Shown: one piece after another, positions 1 to 5,418 of the stretch
Numbering within the stretch: position 1 is the stretch's first letter
How the letters are laid out: every line of letters begins with the position of its first letter
Assembly: GCA_902465435.1 (NCBI GenBank)
Contig: CABQNH010000060.1
Coordinates: forward strand, 1 to 5,550
Source: an uncultured Eubacteriales bacterium
GTDB lineage: Bacteria > Bacillota > Clostridia > Oscillospirales > Oscillospiraceae
Direction: 5' to 3'
DNA length: 5,550 bases
Notes under the pieces: model-generated
The model's database searches: none
Told to the model about the DNA's origin: nothing
The model's input: the letters and a program-made list of their open reading frames with translations, nothing else
Translations under genes and position numbers: made by a program

Positions 1-81
1 AAAACGTCAAAATTGTTTTCCCATTTTGACGGTTACGGACTTTATTGACAGTCTGTGGTGCCGGGCTTTCTGCCCGGCACC
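1..81 (-). repeat. Hairpin-containing dispersed repeat, copy 1
   Basis: Read on the minus strand this unit has three parts. First is a perfect 10-bp GC-rich hairpin (arms 57-66 and 72-81, 5-nt loop). Next is a constant segment (22-55). Last is a second hairpin with arms 5-13 and 23-31 (CGTCAAAAT / ATTTTGACG). Positions 1-55 match 5316-5370 in inverted orientation at 50 of 55 positions, including 30 uninterrupted identical bases (22-51 versus 5320-5349). The first hairpin has no T-tract on either strand, so it is not an ordinary terminator. It lies just downstream of the rpmB terminator. The unit may continue left of the window. The identity of the repeat family is unknown to me. Confidence 0.8.
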
Positions 82-105
82 ATTTATATGTCACATATTA
101 TTGCC

Positions 106-141
106 GCAAAAAACAAAAAACACAGGCAAAGCCTGTGTTTT
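106..141 (-). terminator. Rho-independent terminator of rpmB
   Basis: A perfect 11-bp stem (117-127 with 131-141) closes a 3-nt loop. On the minus strand it is followed by a T-rich run interrupted by one G (from 117 down to about 107). It begins 12 bases after the rpmB stop codon. The other strand has no good T-tract, so it acts mainly on leftward transcripts. Confidence 0.9.
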
Positions 142-152
142 CGTTGTTCCAC

Positions 153-341
153 TTAGATAGCACGCTCAACCTTGTTGGAACGGAGACATCTTGTACAGAC
201 GTATACATGGCGCGGAGTACCATCGACAATCGCCTTGACGCGCTTGACATTGGGCTTCCACATTCTGTTGCTGCGTCTGTGAGAGTGGGAGACCTTAATG
301 CCGAACGTAACGCCCTTGCCGCAAATATCGCACTTAGCCAT
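153..341 (-). CDS. rpmB: 50S ribosomal protein L28 (bL28)
   Basis: A 62-residue protein of the large ribosomal subunit. The N-terminus MAKCDICGKGVTFGIKVSHS, the central basic HRRSNRMWKPN stretch and the C-terminal VCTRCLRS are typical of bL28. Cysteine pairs at residues 4/7 and 49/52 make this the zinc-ribbon (C+) form, and the length is normal for Bacillota. I chose the ATG ending at 341. The ribosome binding site AGGAGGTG (348-355) sits 6 bases upstream, and the in-frame GTG at 348-350 falls inside that site, so it cannot be the start. The gene is monocistronic: it has its own sigma-A promoter (420-448), a leader of about 70 nt with a possible stem-loop, and an immediate intrinsic terminator. 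It is divergent from hprK. Confidence 0.97.
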   Translation of the reverse strand: MAKCDICGKGVTFGIKVSHSHRRSNRMWKPNVKRVKAIVDGTPRHVYVCTRCLRSNKVERAI

Positions 342-377
342 TAGCTGCACCTCCTATCCATCGGTAAAATAAAGAAA

Positions 378-404
378 ATAACGCTTTCAAAAGAAAGGCG
401 TCAT
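378..404 (-). promoter_or_regulatory. Stem-loop in the rpmB 5' leader
   Basis: In the rpmB leader transcript, ATGACGCCTTTC can pair with GAAAGCGTTAT, giving about 11 bp with one G-U pair and one bulged C. It lies between the promoter and the ribosome binding site, about 23 bases before the latter. Several ribosomal protein genes use leader structures for autogenous control. I know of no described rpmB leader that this matches, so a regulatory role is only a possibility. Confidence 0.35.
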
Positions 405-419
405 TAAGAGCCGCTATGT

Positions 420-448
420 ATAATACCAAATCTTTTCGCAAAATGCAA
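420..448 (-). promoter_or_regulatory. Sigma-A promoter for rpmB
   Basis: On the minus strand, TTGCAT (443-448) and TATTAT (420-425) are separated by exactly 17 bases. The upstream region up to the opposing hprK promoter is very AT-rich, as expected for an UP-element-assisted promoter of a ribosomal protein gene. Predicted transcription starts near 413. Confidence 0.75.
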
Positions 449-484
449 GTAAAATTTCCGATTTTTTATTATTTTTTTCTTTGG

Positions 485-513
485 TTGATAAACGCAGCGT
501 GATTTAGTATAAT
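485..513 (+). promoter_or_regulatory. Sigma-A promoter for hprK
   Basis: TTGATA (485-490) and a consensus TATAAT (508-513) are separated by 17 bases. Predicted transcription starts at about 520, which is downstream of the ATG at 515. This argues that the longer hprK reading frame is not the translated one. Confidence 0.85.
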
Positions 514-538
514 TATGTTATCCTTTTTCGAAAAATTC

Positions 539-543
539 GAGGT
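539..543 (+). promoter_or_regulatory. Ribosome binding site that sets the hprK start
   Basis: GAGGT lies 7 bases before the ATG at 551. The alternative ATG at 515 has no recognisable site in front of it and overlaps the promoter region. Confidence 0.8.
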
Positions 544-550
544 ATCGCCC

Positions 551-1489
551 ATGAAAACGCCCTATAGCGTCCCACTGACGCAGCTTGTAGACGAATTTAA
601 GATGCATGTCGCGCATCAGTCCACGGATTTTGAATCCATTCGGATCACCGTGGATGAGGTTTCCCGTCCCGGCCTGCCGCTCGCCGGCTATCTGGAGCAT
701 TTTGAGCCGATGCGCCTGCAGGTGATTGGCCGCGTAGAATCGACCTACCTTGAAAAGCTGACAAGCGCAGAACGCGCCATTATCTTTGACCGCGTACTGG
801 CCTATAAGATCCCGGCACTCATCTTCTGCCGCAATCAGGAGCCGCCCACCGAATGTCTGGATATGGCGAGAAAGCACGACATCACCATCCTGCGCACGCC
901 GGAAACGACCTCCTACATCATCTCCAACCTGATCTCCAGCCTGAACTACTCCCTCGCGCCCCGCGTGACGCGCCACGGCGTTCTGGTCGAGGTTTACGGC
1001 GAGGGTTTGCTCCTGACGGGCGAGAGCGGCATCGGCAAAAGCGAGGCCGCCATTGAGCTGTTAAAGCGCGGCCACCGCCTGATCTCCGACGATGCCGTCG
1101 AGCTGCGGCGCACCTCCTCCAAATCCCTGACCGGCACCGCACCGGCTCTGATCCGCAACTATATTGAGCTGCGCGGCATCGGCATTATCAATGTCGCACA
1201 ACTCTTCGGCATGGGCGCCGTCAAGGGCGAAAGCTCCATTGACCTCATCATCAACATCGTCAAATGGTCCGAGGTGCAGAACTGCGACCGCATGGGGCTG
1301 GAGGAGAACTACGCCGAAATTTTGGGCGTACAGGTGCCGGAGATCACCGTTCCGGTCACGCCCGGCCGTAATCTTGCCGTAATTTTAGAGGCCGCCGCCA
1401 TGAACAACCGCCAGAAAAAAATGGGCTACAACGCCGCCGTTGAGTTTAACGAACAAATCAACCGGCATTTTGAGGAGGCCAAGGGCTGA
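551..1489 (+). CDS. hprK: HPr kinase/phosphorylase
   Basis: A bifunctional cytosolic enzyme that phosphorylates the phosphotransferase protein HPr on Ser46 and also removes that phosphate, controlling carbon catabolite repression. From the ATG at 551 it has 312 residues, very close to the usual length of about 310. The N-terminal domain spans roughly residues 1-130 and the catalytic domain 135-312. Visible motifs are the RHGV histidine (H142), the Walker A loop GESGIGKS (157-164), the acidic pair D180-D181 in LISDDAVEL, the family signature ELRGIGIINVAQLFGMGAVK (206-225) and the PGRNLA loop with R273. All key residues are present. The in-frame ATG at 515 is rejected on promoter and ribosome-binding-site grounds. 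The gene stands alone here: no lgt, ptsH or phosphatase gene follows. Confidence 0.96.
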   Translation: MKTPYSVPLTQLVDEFKMHVAHQSTDFESIRITVDEVSRPGLPLAGYLEHFEPMRLQVIGRVESTYLEKLTSAERAIIFDRVLAYKIPALIFCRNQEPPTECLDMARKHDITILRTPETTSYIISNLISSLNYSLAPRVTRHGVLVEVYGEGLLLTGESGIGKSEAAIELLKRGHRLISDDAVELRRTSSKSLTGTAPALIRNYIELRGIGIINVAQLFGMGAVKGESSIDLIINIVKWSEVQNCDRMGLEENYAEILGVQVPEITVPVTPGRNLAVILEAAAMNNRQKKMGYNAAVEFNEQINRHFEEAKG

Positions 1490-1600
1490 GTCCGTGTCTG
1501 CTTCGCCGCGCGGCGGCGCACCACCCCTTCCGAGCTGCGAACTCAGAAGGTCAGCCCCACTGCAGGTTCGTGCCGTGAGATTCGATTTCATACCAAAGGA
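1490..1600. other. Gene-free GC-rich structured spacer
   Basis: This starts directly after the hprK stop. It contains a 12-bp perfect GC-rich palindrome (1504-1515), then a CACCACC stretch. A stem of 9 bp follows (1526-1534 with 1542-1550), complete with a G-U pair only in a minus-strand transcript. Bases 1483-1489 can also pair with 1551-1557. No open frame, T-tract or tRNA fold is convincing. The arrangement resembles the palindromic intergenic repeats of clostridial genomes, but only one copy is in the window. Confidence 0.35.
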
Positions 1601-1643
1601 AACGCCCCGGAGAGGATGCATACTCGCGTCTTCTCCGGGGTTT
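1601..1643. terminator. Probable bidirectional terminator between hprK and the cotH operon
   Basis: A perfect 9-bp GC-rich stem (1605-1613 with 1632-1640) is followed by TTT on the plus strand and by a short interrupted T-rich stretch (CGTTTCCTTT) on the minus strand. It lies between two converging transcription units, 115 bases after the hprK stop and about 120 bases after the cotH-like stop. The loop is long (18 nt) and the T-tracts are short, so efficiency is uncertain. No better terminator is visible in the gap. Confidence 0.6.
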
Positions 1644-1762
1644 GCGCTTGATTGACAATTTGAGAGATTGGATCCTATGTCAGTCGTTGAGGCGGAAATA
1701 AAAGATGAGGCGAGAAGTGCCGCGGGGAAACCAGGGCAATGCCTTCCGTGCGCCGTCCTTTT

Positions 1763-3649
1763 TCAGCAGTTTTTCCGGTAACGCCAGGCGATTCCAATCG
1801 CTAGAAGCAAAACCACACCGCAGGCGGCAAGAAGCGCCGCATTCCGTCCCATCTCACTTGCGGAAGCATCGCCCTCAGACGCTGTCCCGTTTTGCGTCTC
1901 CTGTCCCGGCATTGCGGGCGGCGCGCCGCCGGGAGCCGCGCCGTTTGCGCCGTCTGAACCACTCTGCCCATCCGGCGGCGACGGAGGCGTTCCGCCGCCA
2001 TCCCCGTTCCAGCCGGACGGCGGCATCATTTGGCCGGGATTTCCGCCGTTCCCGCCACCCATACTTCCCATATCCGAGATTTGGATAGAAGATGCGTCCA
2101 CAAAACCGTCGCTGCTCTGCGCCTGTCCCTCAGAGGTCGACGCGATCGACCCGTCGAGCTGACCGCGGACGCTCTCCGCGCGCAGCAGGCAGAAGGTCTT
2201 GAGCGTTTGCACGCCGCTTTCAAATTCCTCATAGGTGCAGAATTTCGTAGGATCCTTTTCCACATACGGCGCAATCAGCGAAACGGTATCGTCGATCAGC
2301 GCTTCCAGTTCGCCGCTGTCGAAAAACTGTGTCAGAAACTCCGCAAAGAGCTTATGATACTGCGTTGTGTAGCTCTCCTCCGCGAAGATCCATGCAAGCA
2401 TCGGGCGGCTGTCCACCGTTCCGCCGGACACCGGCGTATCAATCGGGTAATTTACCAGCGACGTCGCATCCTGCGCGCCGCCGAAGCCGCCGAACGCAAG
2501 GTTGTAATCCCAGGGGATCATGGAAAGCCTGCCGTCCTTCTCATACAGATAATAATTGTGGATCATGGAGCCGGTATAGCTGTCAAAGTTGCAGACAAAA
2601 TTATGCACGACAAAGTAGCGGATCACCTCATCCACATCGACCGTCTGCTCCAGCTCGGTCTGCTCCGAAAGCGCCTTGAGCGCCGCGATCAGCCGCGTCT
2701 TGTCCTGTTCCGTCACGTCGGTCTTTGCGTTGTCAAAAATATTGCTGTAGCTTGCCTCGTCATCGTCCGTATAGATCAGGGACACATCCTTTGCCGCGCT
2801 CCCCATGCCGGGTTCGCCGCCGCGTTCCTGCGACATGCCGTCCGGCTGCTGCACCGGACGCTGCCCCTGCTCCGGTGCCTGCACCGTGGAATTCTCCACC
2901 GTCTGCGCTGGCGCCTCGCCGGTCTGTTCGGTGTCGATCCCATCCGCAGCGTCCTGCCCGGTCTCTGCCGTCTTTGCGTCGTCCCATGCATCCATGTCAA
3001 ATTGACCGCCGTTTCCGCGGCCACCGCCCATCGACTGGCTGTCCGGCTTATAAAGTGCGCCGTAATCTGCACCGTAATTGCGCTGCAGGAAGGCCTCCTC
3101 CACGCCCTCTACCGCCAGATACAGCCCCCAGTCCTCGCCGTTTACGGTGATGGAAACAAAGCTGCAAAGCGGCGCGTCCACGCCGAATTTCCCCATCAGC
3201 TGATAGCACAGGAAGTCCTTCATATAGGTATTGTCCTGTATGATATTGTTCAGGCTCAGCTTGTCCAGCCCATAATAGGATTTTGCGCTGTCGTAGTGGT
3301 CAAACTCGATTTTAAAGCTGTATCGCTGATTGCCGTACTGCGCCACCTGCGTCAGCGAGGTATTGCCCTTGGCGCGGATCGCAATGTTTTTATAAGCCTC
3401 CCCGTCGATCACAGCGGCGCAGGCGGTATACTCCTCCGAGGTACAGGTGGAAAGGAAGCCGTCCCAATCGTCCATCACAAGATCGATGGTATGCACCACG
3501 GACGCGTCAAACAGGCGGTCGGCATAGCCCAGCGTCGTTTCCGCCTGCACCGCGCCGCGATGCACCGCGCCAAGAAACAGCACCGTCAGAAGCAGGGTCA
3601 GCACAAGAACAACGCAGCAGATCTTCCCGATTGCCTTATGTGCCGCCAT
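1763..3649 (-). CDS. Membrane-anchored CotH-family kinase-like protein
   Basis: A 628-residue member of the CotH family, atypical protein kinases known from Bacillus, where CotH phosphorylates spore coat proteins. An N-terminal hydrophobic segment (about 10-29) after a basic start exports or anchors it. The CotH domain covers about 50-500. Visible family motifs are IRAKGNTS (91-98), YSFKIEFDHY (110-119), KLSLNNIIQD (130-139), HNFVCNFDSYTGS (349-361) and IPWDYNLAFGG (378-388), with acidic residues D356 and D381. An acidic, Gln-rich, low-complexity insert (about 204-288) interrupts the domain. A Gly/Pro-rich stretch (about 528-585) follows, then a second membrane segment (604-621) and the basic tail WRYRKNC. 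The domain therefore probably lies outside the cytoplasmic membrane. The ATG at 3649 has AAGGAGGG 6 bases upstream, overlapping the preceding gene's stop codon, so translation is probably coupled. It is last in the operon. Its substrate is unknown, and a spore role is not implied. Confidence 0.9.
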   Translation of the reverse strand: MAAHKAIGKICCVVLVLTLLLTVLFLGAVHRGAVQAETTLGYADRLFDASVVHTIDLVMDDWDGFLSTCTSEEYTACAAVIDGEAYKNIAIRAKGNTSLTQVAQYGNQRYSFKIEFDHYDSAKSYYGLDKLSLNNIIQDNTYMKDFLCYQLMGKFGVDAPLCSFVSITVNGEDWGLYLAVEGVEEAFLQRNYGADYGALYKPDSQSMGGGRGNGGQFDMDAWDDAKTAETGQDAADGIDTEQTGEAPAQTVENSTVQAPEQGQRPVQQPDGMSQERGGEPGMGSAAKDVSLIYTDDDEASYSNIFDNAKTDVTEQDKTRLIAALKALSEQTELEQTVDVDEVIRYFVVHNFVCNFDSYTGSMIHNYYLYEKDGRLSMIPWDYNLAFGGFGGAQDATSLVNYPIDTPVSGGTVDSRPMLAWIFAEESYTTQYHKLFAEFLTQFFDSGELEALIDDTVSLIAPYVEKDPTKFCTYEEFESGVQTLKTFCLLRAESVRGQLDGSIASTSEGQAQSSDGFVDASSIQISDMGSMGGGNGGNPGQMMPPSGWNGDGGGTPPSPPDGQSGSDGANGAAPGGAPPAMPGQETQNGTASEGDASASEMGRNAALLAACGVVLLLAIGIAWRYRKNC

Positions 3650-3661
3650 GGCCTTCCCTCC

Positions 3662-4333
3662 TTATCCCATGTAATCTCCGTTATAGCTGACCAGCACGGC
3701 GCTCTGCACGCCCTGCGTGTCGGCCAGGGTATTGACAAAATCCGTGTCATCCGTTTTCAGGCGAATTTCGATATTCAGCTCGCTCTGTCCCTGCTGAACA
3801 GTCTTGCTCTTGACCACGCACTTGTTCGTCTGCTCCTTCAGGTACATCATCGCGGTGCGCTCGCTTTGCGAATCCGTGCAGCGCAGCACGACGATATACG
3901 GATTGCAATGCGCCTTGCGGTTGGCAAACACCAAAAGCATCAGACCAATGACCACGCTGCCGAACACGGCCAGCGGGATCATTCCGGCCGCCAGCACGAT
4001 GCCGACCGCAATAGACCAGAAGAGAAACGCAATGTCCAGCGGCTCCTTGATCGCCGTGCGGAAACGGACGATCGACAATGCGCCGACCATACCGAGCGAC
4101 AGCACGACGTTGGAGGTCACCGCCAGAATCACAAGCGTTGAGATCATTGTCAGCGCAACGAGCGTCACGCCAAAGCTGGAAGAATACATTACGCCCGCAA
4201 AGGTTTTCTTGTAAATCAGAAAGATGAAAAGGCCGAGAGAAAAGGCCAGCGTCAGTGCCAGCACCATATCCAAGATGGATACGCTGTTGATATTCTCCAG
4301 AAAACTGGATTTGAAAATGTCCTGAAAGCTCAT
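3662..4333 (-). CDS. DUF4956 integral membrane protein
   Basis: A 223-residue membrane protein. Hydrophobic segments lie at about 20-40, 53-73, 76-88, 100-117 and 119-137, so four or five membrane spans are likely. The conserved-looking stretch GALSIVRFRTAIKEPLD (84-100) is the signature I associate with DUF4956. Residues 143-223 look like a small soluble alpha/beta domain (YIVVLRC, ELNIEIRL, VQSAVLVSY strands). No biochemical function is known to me. The ATG at 4333 has AAAAGGAG 9 bases upstream. It is the middle gene, 58 bases after the VTC-domain gene and 12 bases before the CotH-like gene, whose ribosome binding site overlaps this gene's stop. A channel or scaffold for its neighbours is inferred from context only. 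Confidence 0.88.
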   Translation of the reverse strand: MSFQDIFKSSFLENINSVSILDMVLALTLAFSLGLFIFLIYKKTFAGVMYSSSFGVTLVALTMISTLVILAVTSNVVLSLGMVGALSIVRFRTAIKEPLDIAFLFWSIAVGIVLAAGMIPLAVFGSVVIGLMLLVFANRKAHCNPYIVVLRCTDSQSERTAMMYLKEQTNKCVVKSKTVQQGQSELNIEIRLKTDDTDFVNTLADTQGVQSAVLVSYNGDYMG

Positions 4334-4391
4334 AAACTTCGTCTCCTTTTATTCTGTTGATTCCATCTGCAAGAACGGATTCCGTGGCTCC

Positions 4392-5063
4392 TTAGTCATA
4401 CCTTCGGCAGGCCGCATACTTGGAAAAGGCGGCGCTGTGGGCACTGGGAACCTGCACAATGTCGCGGATCACAGCGGGGAGAAACGCATCCCATTTGACC
4501 TCTAATATCACGTCCGCGTCCCCGGCGGGAATCGTCGGACAGTCCGGATTCAGGAAATCCGCGCAGCACAGCCCCGTGCGAATAGAATGATCCAACGTCA
4601 CACGAACGTTCCCCGGCGCAAAAACAAACGGTTCTCTTGTATAGTCCACCAGCGTTTTCGGCCGAAGCCCCTGCTCCGCCATGCGGCGCAGCAGCTCCTG
4701 CAAGAGCGGGTCGCCGCAGTCCGACAGCGCTTCCCGGTCGCCGCATAGAAGCGCGCGCACCTGCCGCGCAGTCAGCGTCGTCTGCTCCTTCCAGCCCAGT
4801 GCGCCGCGTTTGCACTTTTTCTCCAGCAGCAGATAGCTCGCGTCGCCGTTATAGCAGCGCAGGCGAAACTTTTCGCGGCTGCACACACCATCCAGCTTTT
4901 CGCGCAGCGCCGTGTCGTGCAGATCGTCAAAATACAGGCTGCGCACCTTGTATTGTCCCTGCATGGCATGTGCGTCGTAGGGAAGCACGGCGCGCAGCCG
5001 CGCCCGCAGCGCGGGCAGCTCGGCATAGCCGACCGGGTGCTTCCACTCGTGGCGATAGTCCAT
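4392..5063 (-). CDS. VTC-domain protein (polyphosphate polymerase domain)
   Basis: A 223-residue soluble protein of the VTC / triphosphate-tunnel-metalloenzyme type. In yeast, this fold in Vtc4 makes polyphosphate from ATP. The tunnel residues expected of the family are visible as alternating charged strands: EWK (6-8), YKVRSLYFDD (38-47, R41), REKFRLRCYN (63-72, R67 and R69), LLLEKKCKRG (78-87), VDYTREPFV (139-147, R143), RVTLDHSIRTG (154-164), ILEVKWDAFLP (186-196, E188 and K190) and FSKY (213-216, K215). It has neither an SPX domain nor membrane segments, unlike the eukaryotic subunits. The ATG at 5063 has AAGGAGG 6 bases upstream. It is the first gene of the operon, and the membrane protein next door may serve as its membrane partner. 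Other tunnel-fold activities, such as triphosphatase, cannot be excluded. Confidence 0.88.
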   Translation of the reverse strand: MDYRHEWKHPVGYAELPALRARLRAVLPYDAHAMQGQYKVRSLYFDDLHDTALREKLDGVCSREKFRLRCYNGDASYLLLEKKCKRGALGWKEQTTLTARQVRALLCGDREALSDCGDPLLQELLRRMAEQGLRPKTLVDYTREPFVFAPGNVRVTLDHSIRTGLCCADFLNPDCPTIPAGDADVILEVKWDAFLPAVIRDIVQVPSAHSAAFSKYAACRRYD

Positions 5064-5287
5064 AGAATTCCTCCTTCCTGTGTGGTTTATGGCTCTATCC
5101 TACCGCCGCAACCTTATTTTGAGCTTAGAGCAAGCCGTTTTCCGGCCGGAATTTTTCTCCTTCGCCTCTGTGTCCTCTAAGAAACCGATAAAATTTCAAT
5201 GACCGGTGCATAAGGGCGATCCGTCCGCCTTCGCTGTGGTGCGGAGCTTCCATACAAAAGGCTGCACACGATCTGCGGCATACAAAA
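5064..5287. other. Gene-free upstream region of the VTC/DUF4956/cotH operon
   Basis: This region must contain the operon promoter, since nothing else lies upstream on the minus strand. I find no pair of boxes with proper spacing that I would defend. A 12-bp perfect palindrome, TTCCGGCCGGAA, lies at 5140-5151, 76 bases before the start codon. A 9-bp direct repeat CATACAAAA occurs at 5251-5259 and 5279-5287, the second copy abutting the hairpin of repeat copy 2. No credible gene is seen on either strand. Confidence 0.5.
5140..5151. promoter_or_regulatory. Perfect palindrome, possible operator
   Basis: TTCCGGCCGGAA is a perfect 12-bp inverted repeat flanked by T- and A-rich sequence, between the operon start and the repeat cluster. 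Its position would suit a repressor or activator site. No regulator gene is in the window, so this is a candidate only. Confidence 0.3.
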
Positions 5288-5370
5288 ACGCGCTTGCCAT
5301 ATATGGCAGGCGCGTCAGGCTGTCAATAAAGTCCGTAACCGTCAAAATGAGAAAACATTTTTGGCGATTT
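5288..5370 (+). repeat. Hairpin-containing dispersed repeat, copy 2
   Basis: Same plan as copy 1, but in the opposite orientation. A 13-bp hairpin (5288-5300 with 5303-5315, one T-G pair) comes first, then the constant segment 5316-5349. A second stem follows (5340-5347 with 5359-5366), in which a T-G pair replaces a T-A pair of copy 1. The first hairpin shares no sequence with that of copy 1, while the adjacent segment is nearly identical. It is not preceded by a plus-strand gene and lacks a T-tract, so a terminator role is unlikely. Confidence 0.8.
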
Positions 5371-5418
5371 CTATGCGAAACGCATCTATTCGGTTTTTGA
5401 AAAATTTCAAACAAATAC

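Noticed and set aside
57..81. GC-rich hairpin as a second rpmB terminator
   Set aside because: There is no T-tract on either strand, and a strong terminator already lies between it and rpmB. It fits better as part of the repeat unit.
45..344. Plus-strand open frame of 99 codons opposite rpmB
   Set aside because: It is an antisense shadow crossing the rpmB terminator and gene.
518..976. Minus-strand open frame of 152 codons within hprK
   Set aside because: It is an antisense shadow of a gene whose motifs are all intact, and its translation has no recognisable family features.
1566..1595. A TTCGATT stretch resembling a tRNA T-loop, followed by ACCA-like sequence
   Set aside because: The flanking bases give only a 4-bp stem with a 9-base loop, and no acceptor, D or anticodon arms can be placed upstream.
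1705..2088. Plus-strand open frame of 127 codons with an upstream TTGACA (1652-1657)
   Set aside because: The would-be -10 box (TATGTC, 18 bases on) is poor. The frame is antisense to the cotH-like gene and encodes a low-complexity Arg/Ser/Pro-rich product.
2030..4141. A 703-codon plus-strand open frame opposite the cotH-like and DUF4956 genes
   Set aside because: It is an antisense shadow created by GC-biased codons. Its translation is Arg/His/Ala-rich without domains, has no ribosome binding site worth noting, and overlaps two well-supported genes.
5196..5414. Small open frames on both strands (5206-5400 plus, 5196-5414 minus) over repeat copy 2
   Set aside because: They run through the hairpin repeat, overlap each other, lack good ribosome binding sites and encode no recognisable features.
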